From Ptychodera flava (Eukaryota; Hemichordata; Enteropneusta; Ptychoderidae), in the NCBI RefSeq assembly GCF_041260155.1, contig NC_091938.1, positions 21,915,632 through 21,979,631 of the forward strand: 64,000 nt of DNA. The letters run 5' to 3'. The notes below the pieces were generated by a model. It was given only the letters and a program-made list of their open reading frames with translations. It searched no databases and had not been told where the DNA came from. Shown one piece after another: positions 47,518 to 62,500 of the stretch (its first letter is position 1; each line of letters opens with the position of its first letter). The position numbers were made by a program, and so were the translations under genes.

Positions 47518-50500
47518 CTGAAAATGTAAAACAAAGAGCATTAATCAAAACAAGCATTTTTTTCTAGGAATAGTTCGGTAATGCAGAACAAGGGACAAAA
47601 GTTCTGGAGATTCTCTGAGGCAGTGGTGTATAAGGCTCTAATTCTGATAAATGTTGATGATTGAGTCTAATGAGTCGCTTTTAAATTTAAGATTTCTAAA
47701 CATTTCAAGTCAGTGAAGTAATGTCTTCAAGTTTTGAGTCTGCCCTACACAAACACATGTAATATGTAAAATTTCCCTGAGTCAAATTCAAAGACAACAC
47801 TTGAGTCACTGACATGTCAATGGGCTCACAGTACACTGTTTTGTTTACGTGTAACAATCAGAAACAGCACATGCCCAAAAACCTACAAAGCTATGGGTAC
47901 AAGCCATACAAGACACAAAATGATCTACCGATATGAAGAGGTTGGTTTATTTTGATGATGACATACTCATATCATTACTTTAAATGATTACAGTTTTTGA
48001 AAAATAAAGTTGCCCTGACAGACATGTGGATGGGTTACAAGGTCACAGTTGTACAAGCCAGAATATGTGTTGCCAATCTTAAATTTAAATAACATTTTAC
48101 GTTAGACAACTTATTTAATTTCCTTTTTGACACTCACCCTCCTTTCAGTTCTCATCTTAGCATTATAAAAAGCGGCAGAATCTGGATTTTCCATCAACAA
48201 CTCCATCTGTAACCTTTCAAATCTTTCGCCTTCATCTTCAGGCTGCAATAACAAATGGCATAAACCAGTCAGGTGATGTAAAATGATCCTTTTCACCGAC
48301 AAAAGTAGTTTGGGTGTATGAAGTTCAAGCGCAACAAGTATCAGTAACTATCATGAGATAGATGTGGACACTACAATCATCGCAATGACATGCCAAAAAG
48401 TCACTGGATAATTTTTCAAACAAAGGCACAACAAGGGTTATATTGACAACAGCACACAGGAAACATACTACGTTTTATATTTCTTGAATGGACCATGGTA
48501 TAAACAAAAGTGCATGCACAAACGTGCATAGAAGTACGTATATTTCTGCATGCGTTTGAACATTTTGCTTTTGTTTGTACAGCCATCATGTGATCTCTTG
48601 GGCATAATCATTCAATGGAACAAAGCATGTCAATTTTATTCCAGAGTAGAACCATTGGTATGTCATATAGTGTTCAGAAGACATCTCCCTTGTTGTTTAA
48701 CTGTTGTTAAACTGAAGTAATGAAACTAATACCGCTTTACCACTTTTGTACTGCATTATACTACAGTGCACAATGTACTGTATTTTTGTTTGCTATTTAT
48801 TATTTTGAATTTATGATGCAATAAAATATGCTGTTCTGTTATGCTTATCTGCGATCATTCTTGTCCCCTGCTAATTTGTACCCTGAAGCAACATTTTCTC
48901 ATTTACCCTTTTACCACCATGGTTTAGCCCAAACATATTTAGATGGAATTGGGGTGAATAGGTTAAAGCTCTAGAGATTTTTTTAACCCATACAAATTTT
49001 TTCCCTCAAATATGGGTATTTTGGGTATTGATGGATTCTGAAGGTTTCAAAATGTTAGCCTGCTGGTCTATTTACTCACATCAGCGCTGTATGTGGTGCC
49101 TAGCCTTGTACCAAATCCAGCCTGGGCACTGCTCTGTTCATCTGAGGGTGTCAGGAACGATTCGGAATACCACGAATCAAATTCTGAGAGAAACAAGGAC
49201 ACAGTAAGTCACAAGTTACGGCATTGTGCCACGAGGCAAGATTATCATTCAGAAGACACCTGCTTCAACAGAATTTATGTGACAAGGAGGTAGACTATTG
49301 TTTTCATGTTCCATTTTGGGGGAATAATTCAATATTTTTCAAACTAATCTATGCAGAAGTTTTCATTCCGGCATTGTACAAACTAGATATCAATGGAAAC
49401 ACCCCACAAAGTGTTTTAATACTGTTATTTGCATATGGTATATTATCATCTAAACCATATCTGTTATTTTTGTGCTGTGTCATACATTGAACCCATTCAC
49501 CACCAGATTATATGCCACATTTAATATTGTTTGCAATTGGATAGGTGTTCCATTCCAATTCTGTACGATTGACATAGAGGACCTGACCACTCACCTTGAA
49601 TAAGTCTCTGTCGACACTGATCAACTAATTTTTGACAGTATTGCACCTCTGATTTCACATTTTTCAGTTGTTCATATTCATCGCGGTACACTGTTTTCAA
49701 CTCTTTCAGTTTCTTAATCAATAAGAACTCTTCCTCATCAATGACAGTCTCTCCATCTTCATTGACAAATTCTCCTGGGAAAATGAAAGACTCAGATTAA
49801 CTTCACTCTGTCTGTGTTTGGAAACCAAAGACACTAAAAACTAAAAAATGCAAGTCTGGCTCACACACGGTACCTATTATGAACAGAAAAACCATTTCAC
49901 AAAATCATACAAGAGTATCAGTATGTTATTTTCATTAAATACCACTTACGTTTCGTACTTGAAATGTGAATAAAGTTGCACTGCACTAAAATAGGGTGAG
50001 TCTTGCTGCCTGACTGAAGGGCGCCCTCATAAGTTGAATATGATAAAATGCCTGTACCATTACCTTATCTTTATGATTACATTGTGAATTTATTGACTAA
50101 AAGTAATAGATTCTCGACAAGTTAAAATAATGTCTGTAAAGTGTTCTCTGGAAATCCAATAAAAAGGTTTGTTTACTTTTTAAGATTCTTTGCGACTTCA
50201 AAAGCTTAAAATCAAAGTCGAAACTTAGGACAATATTGGACGCTGAAAATTGAGGCACATCCTTATGACATTGCTTACCTTGTTCAAGCCTATCATTTCT
50301 CTTTGTATCCATTGCCAGTCTTGTCTGATCAATTTGCTCTTTGGTAGCATTGATTGTTTTTGCCAAGTCTCGACACATTTTCTTCTTCTGAGCTAAGATA
50401 TCTGAAATGACAAGAACAAGCAGCGTGAGTCAAACAATATCTTTTTTCCCCCGACCAATCTAGCCTTGGTCAACATGGTGGCTTTAGTGTATTACAACTG

Positions 50501-53500
50501 TGTTGGTTGTACCATATCGACAAGTCATCAACAACGACAATGTCTGTTTGTTTATTATGACAACAACATTTGGACTCTCTTTCTTCTTTCAAAAAAATAT
50601 CGAAAGACAAAGTCTTTTTTGTATTATTCTGCAATTTATTTAAAATGTCAAATGCAAATCACATTTCTCGAGTTATTTCTATGTAGTTCACCTGCATCGC
50701 CAACAGTTTATACACACATATAAAATTTGTGTCCCACTGAGAGTCATGAGAGATGCTGGCAAAAGATTACATGTACAAAGTCCATGGTACACAATTGAAC
50801 AAGACTGTTGACTTGGAACTGAGAATTGTTCGTCAGAACTAATGGAGGCTTTCTCTAATATGATCTCTTCTTTGCTTACACTTACCTTTATTTTCTGTGA
50901 GAATTCTGTTAATTTCACTCCCCCTCTCGTGTTTGAATTCTTCAAAAGCCACGGTTCTGAGGGGTGGGGTGCTGGCCCGGGGTGCCATCGTGTCTCCCAG
51001 AGCCCCTCCTGATCCACTGACAGGGGTTGCATCAGCCCCAGGGACGGACTCCCTTGTGTCGGGAACGAGCTGCCTGGTTGGGGAGGAATGCTCCGTCTGC
51101 ATGGTGCTGGGTACGGGACTGGACGGCACGTTACTCTTGGACGGAGGGCTGGATAGATAAAGAAAATAACATGCATTTTCTTACAGTCAGTGAGGAAGGT
51201 CACACACCTGTTCAGATACATGATGTCCGACAAGAATTCAGACACTTTTAAGACATTTTATTATAAAGTACAATTTCACCAACACATCCGGTGTCATGTC
51301 TTGCAAAAAACTTTGTATTTGGTTGCTGGGGGAAGTTACTAAGTGGTAAAGAACACTCTTTTTTTTGCTAGTAGCATCCATGAATATCTGGCACTTGTGT
51401 TGCTGATAAACAAAATTGATTGACTTTTTTCTAAAAATTTTCGACTAACGGTATTCATTTATTTTGAATGGGGCTCACTGTGAATATTCAGGCAACTGGG
51501 ACATTCAGAAAAAATTAGGTTAAATGATTTGGAAAAAAAAATTCTATATTAAATTCTATATAAACAATTCCATACTACAAACTATAGTTACACATGGAAT
51601 GTACAGTAGTAATGGAGACGATTTGATGGCAGCTTCACAAAATTGTGGCCAACTTTTTGAATGGTAAATGGTTGCAATTGTATGAGGAAAAATTGAGATA
51701 TGAGGGAAATTACAGGCTGCTGGTACAATAACAATATATCTGGAGAACGTGGTAATTTGCCACGAGGCAGTGTACTATATACTGGTGCATTCTAAATTCT
51801 AAATATGAAAATTTTGATCTGCACTGTTCCAACGAAATTGAAACATGCTCAATGATTTTACCGTTGAACAAGCGTTAGTTTCAAATTATAGTGAACCTTA
51901 CATTTAACTCTTAATCACTTCACAAAACATGCTAGTTTAGACTCCAAGATAATTTACTAATAGATATGCTGTACTCTGTTGTCCACATAGCGAATAAATG
52001 CCATATGTTAATGGCAGGTTTTCACTGTACAAATCAGAGATAGGAAGCCTCAGCAACAGCAGGCACTTGGGTTCAATTTTATGCTAATTTATGCAAATTT
52101 GTGCACATAAAATCCAGACATATTCTTCGTAGATATATAAATATTCATATGACAATAAAATCTTGAATTTCTGAACTGTAATGATCATCCATATTGGCTG
52201 TAAAATTTTGGATCAAATTGCACTAGTCAAATTCACAATTTTGTTGTGGAGGAAAATAACTTTTAAGGAAATTTTTCAAACAAATGTGGTCAACAGAGCA
52301 GAGCACAGTCACTGTGCTGTTATAAAAGTTATTTACATATAAATTTAAATATATCATGCAAGAACAAGACACAACTTAACTAAACAAATACAACAAAAAT
52401 CACTACCAGTGCATGAAATCCAGTTTACCAGGTGTTATTCTGTTAATATGCTAATGCAACATTTGGAGTATCACCTGCTGGTGATTTTAATGTTGTTAGA
52501 CTTATTTTTTTGGTCAAAACTGTTTGGATAGTATTAAATTCTCAATCTTATTTAACACTACACAAATAATTTTGGCATGCAGTGCGCACTTATCGAGGAA
52601 ACGATGCAAAAATATTGGATATCCAAACAGAAAAGGCAAACGTGAATTCTTTTTTAATTTTCACTTTTGCTTTTGAGAGTGGATACCAGATTAGTGTAGA
52701 AGAGTATTAAAGTATACAGGATTAGTGTCAATGCAAAGTGATACAGATTGTACACATTTTGTACAAAATTTAATCATAATATTAGCATATGCAGATCAGA
52801 TGTGGTGAGTTCATAGGTCACCAAGAGGTCAGAGTTCACCAGTGTCCAAGAGGTGTTCCTGTGGAGCAGGCTCGCATAGATCTGGCTTTTTTGTTCTACC
52901 AGTAGTAGGTAGGTAGTAGTAGGTCATCCCATGAAGATAAACTGACGAGACGAGACGAGACGAGACGAGACAAGACGAGACATGCAGATGGAGAGAAGGG
53001 TCATTTGACATGCAAATAGGAGGGTTAAAGTAGCCTAAGAACAGGACATGCACTAGTACTAGTATACATGATACATAACATCAACTCACTAACCCAGCCG
53101 GATGTTGACTAGTTCAGATTTCCATGTAAAAGAAACACTTCAAAATTCATTTCCGAATTTGCTGGTGCACCTTAAGCTTCCCTGCGGACAGCCATCGCAT
53201 GATAAACTTTACCGTTTATGATCACTCACACGTTTCCAAGCAAGTGTGCTCAGACACTCATACTTCTCTTAGCACTGTAACTCAGACACACACAACACAA
53301 ATGTACATATTTACACACAAAACTATCAGCTTATCCTACCAAGTCTGTCACATAAGGTGTTGGGACATGACAATGGTTCCCATGGCAGCTAACTGATATT
53401 TTACAAATATTTAATCTATAAATCTTATTTACAGCAGACACGGATATGCTGAGAGAAATTTCAATATAGTTTTTTGTTTTCATTTAAAAATACTCCATTA

Positions 53501-56500
53501 CTCTTGCATGTAAACCTTCCAATGCTGATTCTCTGTACATCTGTCCTACTCTATATTAGAAATGATTTCACCACGTGTCAATATTATAAGTGCAGGGGGA
53601 TAAACAAAGGATCAGGAACACCGCTATTATTTTTTAGACTGATGCAGGCGGAGGAATGCTTTGGGTAAGGAGGGTCGTAACCACACACCAGTTGAAATTA
53701 ACATGATATCATATACCTGGATGACTGAAAAAGATATTACCGTATTCCTCCGATTCTAAGACCCGGGGTCAGCAACATGAAATGGTTGTAATTATCAGGG
53801 GGGTCTTATAATCGAGCCATCCCGCGTTTTGAACTAACACTGTTAATTTATGCTAATTCATTCACGTCAATTCAGCATTACTCGAGACTTTCACACATTT
53901 TTTGGCAGAACGTACTAAAGTTTACTTATATTAGCAACTTCTGACAAATTATTCTCGAGAATACACAAAGTCAAAAATACGTAAATGGCAACTGTTCCTT
54001 CATTTTCAAAGATAAAACACAGTGATCACTTCCCAACCTAACTGACGAGTTGTTTTTTGATCACTGTTTAAATTTCAACTGCTCAAACAATACCTGTCTG
54101 ATCAAATGGTTTGTGAGGAGAAATAAAACTTTGAAACAATTCTTGAAAGACGTAGACAATTCAAAACAGAAAGTCGATCATATATTCACCGGATTGGCAT
54201 CATGCAGTTAACTTATGGCAATGCCATTGGCTTATACAATACATGCATTTGCTATGCTGCACGTAAAAATAACTAACCTTTCTTTCAATCTAAGGTCTGT
54301 GTCGAGTAAAATAATGATATGGCACTGAAATTCATGGTTGTCAACGGTAAGAATCCATGATTCAAGGTGAAAAACTGTTAGCTACAAACAGTAAACCCGT
54401 GCATGAAATGGTAACACATACATCGTGGATCAGCTTGCAGCATGCAGCAAAACAATATGGCGGTCACTGTGGACTATTCTATTATATTGAGCAGGGGCCG
54501 CAGAAGGTTAACAACGGAATGATACAGAAAGAAAAGTATAAGGACAAAATTTAGTTTTGCCTGCCGTTCCAGTAAACAAATTTCAATGTTACATCATTTT
54601 AGCATCTTTAATGATTTTTCTAGGTCTTAAAGGAAATTTTAACCACTAAATAATTTACAACACTATGCTTATGCGTACACACCCTGCCTAACAAATAGTA
54701 TCTCCATTACAGCTCTTCAATAGGCTCAAACAAAGGCCAAACGACCTTGAAAGTGTCAATGGGCAATCAGCAACATCAGCTGTCGTACTAGTGATCGTTG
54801 AAGTCATACTATCATCAATTTTTGAGTTGTGATTTGTTGGCTTTTTGAACTAAGGTAGGGAGGGGTCTTATACACGGATGTAAAGCATTTTTGAAAATCT
54901 TCTAAAAGTCGGGGAGGGTCTTATACTCGAGCGGGGTCTTATAATCGGAGGAATACGGACATAATGTATTCTAGATGAATTCTAACACTATCTTTGGTCT
55001 GTGTCACTCTAGCCAGTAACAAAAATAAATTTGAAATTTCAAGTAATCGGACCTGGTCAATGATATGATAAAAGACATAAAAGCTAAGATTTTTGACACT
55101 ATAATTTAGTTTTCTGCTGCTGCTCTTATCATATTCCATGTTTTGCTTTCACATTATAGCTCTTTCCCTCCTAAAAAGAGGTATTATTATCTGTACCGAA
55201 ATCCCCTCGATTAATCAGAAATATTCATTATTTTCAACACAAATAATTCACATAGATTTTCTATATTGTCAAGCATTCAATCACTTATACTACAGCATCC
55301 TGGCTTTAAAAAGCAACATGAATTAATTAAAGTGTAATGACATCATTGCCAGACACGGTCCTTTCAAGCCATACTATCACCATCACACAACAAACACTCT
55401 CCCCCATTTGTATCTTTCCTTCACTCATTCCTAGGTGCAGATCGCAAAGCATGCTCCAGCAAAGCGTTTTTAAATCACTACAAGCAAATGCGGGGGGGGA
55501 ATGGTTTAAAGTAGGTGTTGATGGTAAAATATGATATTTTTTCATGCAAGATTCCCTTCACCAATTGTTATGGGGTAACATTATGCATGAAGCTGCTGCA
55601 TAAGCCAAAACAAATCTTCAAAACAAACCACACAGTTAGTTGAAACCATGGAGGGCGGCGGTGTCATTTGTGCGTTATTCATCTGAACTAGCAAAGATCC
55701 GGGTGATTTTTGAAGTGAGCTGCTGTTACCAAGACAGGTAAGAAGCTACCTGGCTCTCTCTTTGCTCTTTCTACTCTTAACCTTCCTAGCAGCCACAACC
55801 GACGAGCTGGCGGGCTTGGAGGAGGTGGGGGCCACGCCGATGCCAAAGTTCTGGCGGTCCATCTCCCCGACGTAGGTTGCTTCGCCGTTTTCATCAAACA
55901 CTACTCCAGCCTGGGGATGTGATAAGAACACAGGAGAGAAAAGAAGGAAAGAGACAGAGAGGCACAAGGGAGAAAAAGTTATGATTGGTGATAAATTTGG
56001 CAAATTATGTTTTTTGCATGATTCTAAGTCCTTCATACCAAATTATAGCAATTATTAACGAAATGCTATCTTTTTCTTTGAATGCTAAAAAACATCTGAC
56101 ATTCTAAACAAAAACTTGCAAGAAGCAGGACTTTACAAGTATAGTAGTGTAAAATATTAAAATGGCTATAAGTTAGACAAATGAATAAAAAATATAACTG
56201 AATAATTTTTCACATTAATTGTATCTATTCAGTGAAATGTCAATGGATACTGTGATAATATCTGATTGTCAAGATGGGAACAGACTTGTGTTAAGTAAAG
56301 AAGACATGAATCAAGTTCACAGATCATTGTCACACGATAAAATTTTCAATATGTGATCTTTGTGTTGCACTCATTCTTACTTGACTCACTGAAAGACAGT
56401 TTTCATCAAATATTTTTAACATGTAAAGCCTGTTCTTGATCTGATTGCACTGTGAAAAGTAGAGAGTTTGAGATAAGTCTTCAAATTACTGGACAAACGT

Positions 56501-59500
56501 AACACCATCAGTAACTGCCATCATGCTGTTGCTCCAAAAATCAACGGTAATAGTTTGAAAGAAATTCAAACAGAAAGCATTTGCACACAGATTCAGTTCA
56601 ATTACATCCAAGCTATCATTGATATAAATCCATTATTTCAAACATTTTTCACTTCAAAAATGAAAATATCACAAATGACTTCCTTGCAACTGTGTGACAA
56701 AAGACAATTTAACAATTTTACGATGACAGAATATATATAATTAGGATCAATGCATGAGTGTTCAGGTATGGGCTAACCTTCTGAGCTGCAGCGACAGCAT
56801 TTGGGTCTGTCCTGTCGATCAGCGTGAACTTGGCCCTCAGTCTGCTCTCGACCTCGGTTTCCATCTGATTGACGGTGTGTTTGAACGCCTCGAAGACACT
56901 CTGGATCTGCCGCACATTGATGATGTCAATTTCATCCAGCGCTCCGTCGAGGTACCGTCGGACCTGCTGTTTGATCTCATGCTGCTGTGCAACAGAGAGT
57001 GGCTCGTACGTGACCTGACTGCGCGGTTGGTCTGTAGGAGTTTAAAAAAAATAGTTTATGACGACATTAGCTCACAAACTACTCAAATTACACTCACTCT
57101 TTGGAGCTGGTAAATTGCGTCACACAAAAAGATTCCCAGGATGTAGATGAACTGCATGTGGAGAATTTATTTCTGCTGAAATATTGTTTATATTTAAATG
57201 AGATTTGGGTGAAGCATTCAAAATCAAAATCATTTCATAATAAATTTCTATGTACCGGTACAATACACAGATCAAGGGTATTTGGTTGACCACCAGTAAT
57301 TATGGTTGTACATGTATAGGGCTACAATGGTAAGAGACACTTACAGTTACTTAGAAGAACTGATGTATAGGTATTTCTCACTGTAGATGAGTACTTAACT
57401 TAATAAGCTACCGTAGAATGTGCCTCAGCAACAGATATTTGGACTCTAAAATTTTTACAATTCTTTCCTAAGCTACCTTTTGTGGGGGCTTATCTCAAAG
57501 CTCTTGGAATGAAGCATTTCTCACCATCATAGTCTTTCGAAAATTTGAAATTTTTTTACCCATAGAGTTAACACAGGGAATACAGCCATTTCGAATTTCG
57601 AATACTGATAAATGTAAGGTAATTTATTTCTTCAGTACCAAACTTTGCACGGTGACCCCATTTTCATTGTTGATTTGATAAGAGAATGGTTGAAAGCTTC
57701 ATGAGGAAAGTTTGAGCAAAAGTTTAAGTCATTCACTTTTGAGGCACATACTACCCTGCCAGGCTGGGTACTATAATATATTGGCTCCATAGATGTGAAA
57801 GAACAGTAGACTATTAACACTCCAATATTAGCCCTTTCACCACCATGGTTTGGTCCAATCCTATTATTTTGAACAGAAAAGGCAGACCTCTACAGTGGGA
57901 AACAGGTGTGAAAGGGTCAACCCTGCCAGCTTGCTTTCCATCAACAGAGGTCCAACTTTGCAGTAGAAACTGAAGGTGTAATACCAAAACTTGGCTGTGA
58001 AGGGTACGGCAAACAACAGAGGATGAATATAAAGAGATGTAAAATCTTTCCTCTCACCAGAGTGTCATGCATAGCAAGTTCCTGTTTCAATGATGATATT
58101 TCCTTTTCCAACTTCTTCACAAGCAAGGCCGGATCGTAGTATTCATTGACTGCAGGCTGGCTGGCGATACACATGATACGCGTGGCAAACCGTAATGTTG
58201 AAATGGTCTCCTCAATCTGTGCCTCCTCTCCCCAGATGTTGGCAATCATAATTGTGTGACAATTTCCACCTGTGAAAATCAGCAATATTTGAATAAAATC
58301 GATGAAGTATTCAAGGCCGCTGGAGTAAAAAGAAACATTTTGCGTTTCTAACAAACAATGTGAAATAATGTTATGGGCCAAACGACTTGAAGTTTAATTT
58401 TTGCTTGGATTGTGTGATTGTAAAACTGTTGTACGGTACAAGTTGGTAATGCCAGTACAGTGATGAAGTGGCTTACATGCTAATACCAAAACGCCATTAT
58501 TACGATCATTTGGGTTTGTACATCATTCTTGATTTGATACCCATTTAAAGTAATCTGTGTGACAAGTAAAATAGAAACTTGAATGCAAAACATATCTACC
58601 ATCTAGGGTCTGCTGCACACACAGACAAGCCATGGAGCCTTAGTCAACTGTCCCAATGTTAGAGAAAGAAATTGACAGGTCTACACATTATTTACAAATA
58701 ATTTTTACATCAAAATCAAAATAATAACTTTAGACATTACCTATTGAGTCCTTGAGTGCGTGCGTAAGTTTAGTTTGTCTGTATGGGATATGTTCCCTCT
58801 TTCTATCGGCCAACGCGATAACTGTCTGTTCTAAGAATGATAATGATTTATTGATGTACATGGCTTCCATGGCTGTTTTACCGGCAGACTGTAAGAGAAC
58901 AGAAATTTATCATATTTAAAATACATTGAGTGAAATACCACAGACATGAAAAGAAGACAAAATTGAGTATAAGAGAGAGCTGTGGGATTTCTATATGTAC
59001 ATTAAGGAGATTATTGTACCCTAGGGTACTGATACAACAAATTTACACACCAAGTGTAAATAAAATAAATTTACAAAAAAATAACAGTAAAATTGTAAGT
59101 ACTAGTACTTGAAATACATAAGTATTTATAATACAAACTCTTTTAATACATAAAAGTCTCTGATAGATCAAAAGCAAATAACAAGAAACTGCACACTGAC
59201 CCCAGTTTTTCCTAGTCTTTCTGACCCAGCCAAGTCGACCAGGTTGAGTTTTGATCGCATATATTTGGCGTTTGATTCCGTTCTCGATCTGGATTCCACG
59301 TGGATGGTGAAAATACAGTGTGATCTTGACGAGACACTATTCAAGGAATGAGCTGCGATGGCACGGTTGGTCTCACCCTGTCAACAGAATTATGAAATTA
59401 TGAGAACTGGATCGGATGGATTATCATAGCAGTATAACTAAGATGAACATTCTATTTCTTTTTGCAAAACAACATAAAATACAGCAAAACAGCATAATAT

Positions 59501-62500
59501 TTCTTTTTCAGACAATATTATGAAACACGTCCCCACAGCGTTACACTCATAATTGGCATATCATATTTTTATGAATATTAAAAGTGACAAGAACATAAAA
59601 TGTCAGAGGAAAAATAACCTATTATGGTATAACGCTGCTAGTTGACAAACACGATGGATATGATTATTTTGCTTCAAATGTCAGCTGAATTTGCAGAATA
59701 AAGATGAAAATGATAATTGCGACTCATCTCTAACTGTTACAACAGGCAGTGTAGAAGATAACAATAAATATGCAATCAGTGTTATACGAGGAATGACATA
59801 CAGATCTAAATAGTATTCCTTTTCAGTATTAACAATATTGCTACACATTATAATTACTGATAATGTATTATGTTCTCAGCTCTCTGTGACATTTAATTGT
59901 TTGTATAATATTTAAATGCAGACTATTAGTTACTGTTAATGATCCATTTGTAAAATGTCAGTGAAGATAGGTGCACAAAAGTGTTTATGCCTCTTGCCTT
60001 TTGACATCATGGGGTGAAGTTAAGGTAGAATGCGCCTCAGGGACAGATATTCTGACTCTCAAATTTTGACAATTCTTTTCTGATCTACCACTTGTGGGGG
60101 CTCATTTTAAAGTCTTGGTGTAACAATCAACGATTCAACGATCATTTTTCGAAAGCAACAATTGCATTTTTCACCATAGAGTTAACACAGGGATGACAGC
60201 CATTTTGAATTTCAAATATAAGTAATGTTCGGTAATTTGTTTCTCTACCAAACTTTGCACAGTGACCCTGATTTTTATTCGTTATTTGGTAAGAGAATGG
60301 TTGAAAGTTTCATTAAGGAAAGTTTGAGAAAAAGTTTAAGTCTTTCACTTTCAAGGCTCATACTACCTTAAATTTACTGTAAAAGATGGTAGCATACCTC
60401 AAACAGAAGATTGAGAGCTTCCTCTTCATTTTGAGCTAAATGGACGGACAATCCCTTGACGTTCACTCCTCCTTGCTCGTCTTCAACTATGGTCATCTGT
60501 GGAACTGACTGGATGGACTCGGGTAACGTTGACAGCAAGTCAAACATGGTTTCATTGTAAATTTCTAAGTAAGATATCCGCACGGTGATTGCATGTTCGG
60601 GCCTCTCTTCAATTTCTCTGTAGACCTGTGAAACGATGACAATGAACTTGAAAGTAATACTGCCATCCGCTTGCATTGACTTAGCACTATTATGTTCAAT
60701 GCTTATTCCTATGTTTATGTCATGACATTGATGCATGAACATTACCAGTAATAGTTGGTGAAATTCTTGACCCACATTAACTTTTTAGACCTCTACAGAC
60801 TACAAAATGAAATAACACAATACCTGACCAGTCCAAATAAAAAAATTTATGTGTTTCCAGTAACAGGGATGCCTCCAAAAATTAGGATATGTAGATCAGA
60901 GGAAAATCTTTATTTTTTATTTCAGTTGGCTGAGACCCATAACATATGGTAAAATTTAGGGAATTTACTCAAAATTCTTTGAAAATGAAAAAAAAATGCC
61001 TAGAGTCGGAGGGTTTTTGTAAGGTTGGTTGCGTTACTGGAAACTCATGCACACATATTTCTTTATTTTGCCTAATGAAATTAACATGAACTATTTCACT
61101 AAAAGAGCAACACAGTGTAAACTGACAAACATTCATCGAAAATATGACTTTGAATGTGAAATGGCAAGTACTAGTAATTATGTAGCCATCTGTTCTATAT
61201 ATGAATTAGATGGCGTTAATTTGTAAGAAAAAATGGTCATGTCTTTTTGTCACAAACAATGATCCCTTGGTGATGAATGTTGAAAGCTGCAGTCATAACA
61301 TACCAACAATATGATACAATAAAGCAGTGACCTAGTCCCTGAGATTACTCTGTGGTTACCATTTGACCAATTACACTATATTGATTTAAAACCTATTTGT
61401 TCAGATCTTTCAGATCTGGTCTAATTGTACATATTTTTTTTTTCCATTTGGTCAAGGGTTTATTCATACCTGTGCTATTGACCTTGGTATAAGTCCTCTA
61501 TGCTGGTAATTCTCTGTAGCTCCTGTCATGGTGAAGGTTTTCCCGGCACCAGTCTGTCCGTAGCACATCAGAGTACCGTTGTAACCGTCCAGGAGATTGG
61601 TCACCATGCTGGCAGCCACATCGTTGTACACTTCATCTTGGCTGGCATTGTGGAGAATGCCGTCCATTTTAAAGGACCAATCAAGGAGTTGGTTGTTGAC
61701 AACCCCTCTTTTCATATCTTTTCTACCATGGATATTCACAGTCTGTGTGAAAAAGTGCGTAGTTAGTCCCCAACTCCATAACAGAAGAGTGAATTTCACA
61801 GAAGAGTAGATCAATTGCAATACCATAAGAAAATACTGGTAAAAGGTATATACTATTAACAATTTCATAAACACGCATTTGTTTTGAATGTGAACCATAA
61901 TCCCTTGTTCTACTCCCCAAAGCAAGTTTGTACTCAGTGTTCACCTCGTCAACTCTGCCTGTATATGTGTGAACTGCATTGTTATTGTTGAAGTGACTTT
62001 CTGGTCCGGACTAGAATTCAGTTGTAAACAATAACAATGCACTTTACACATATAGATGCTAAGTTGACAAGCTAAATAGTGGGTGTTTCAACATTCTTTG
62101 GGGAGTAGAATAAGAAGTTGCAATTGATTTGTAAAATAAAAATAATGAAAAAAATCATCAAAAGTTAGCTTTACTGGCCCTTTATCTAAGGTTCCACCTT
62201 CAGAAAGTAAAAAAATAAAAATTCAAAGATTTGACAGGGAATAGAAAGTATATTGCAAAAATAGATATAAATTGGAAAAAAATTTTTGCATCAGTGTTTT
62301 CGCCAGGAAAATAAGCTGCATTGTCTGAGAGTAAAATATGTTATATTGACAATGCATACAACAAATCAAAAGTTGTATCCACAAATTTACTTTTATATTT
62401 TGTGATTGATTTTGTCTTTGATTCTTTCAACAACAAATGAGTGATATTTCAACAGATAAGTTACTTGATCATCCACAGTCTGCCTTATTGATTTCTTATT

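Larger units (their letters stand above)
51149..55749 (-). other. KIF9: KIF9 intron 8
   Basis: 4.6 kb intron containing the ~1.2 kb transposon at 53740-54958 and microsatellites near 52.9 kb. Human KIF9 has a longer linker at this point, so a small missed exon is possible; I see none clearly. Confidence 0.6.

Noticed and set aside
50688-51245. Long minus-strand ORF (Pro-rich, 185 codons) as a separate gene
   Set aside because: It is an out-of-frame shadow of GC-rich KIF9 exon 9; the KIF9 frame has the conserved AFEEFKHERGSEINRI block.
57090-57110. A 9 nt microexon candidate (TTACCAG|CTCCAAAGA|GTGAGT, minus strand) between KIF9 exons 6 and 7
   Set aside because: Nine nucleotides would not correct the one-base frame offset and there is no homology support.
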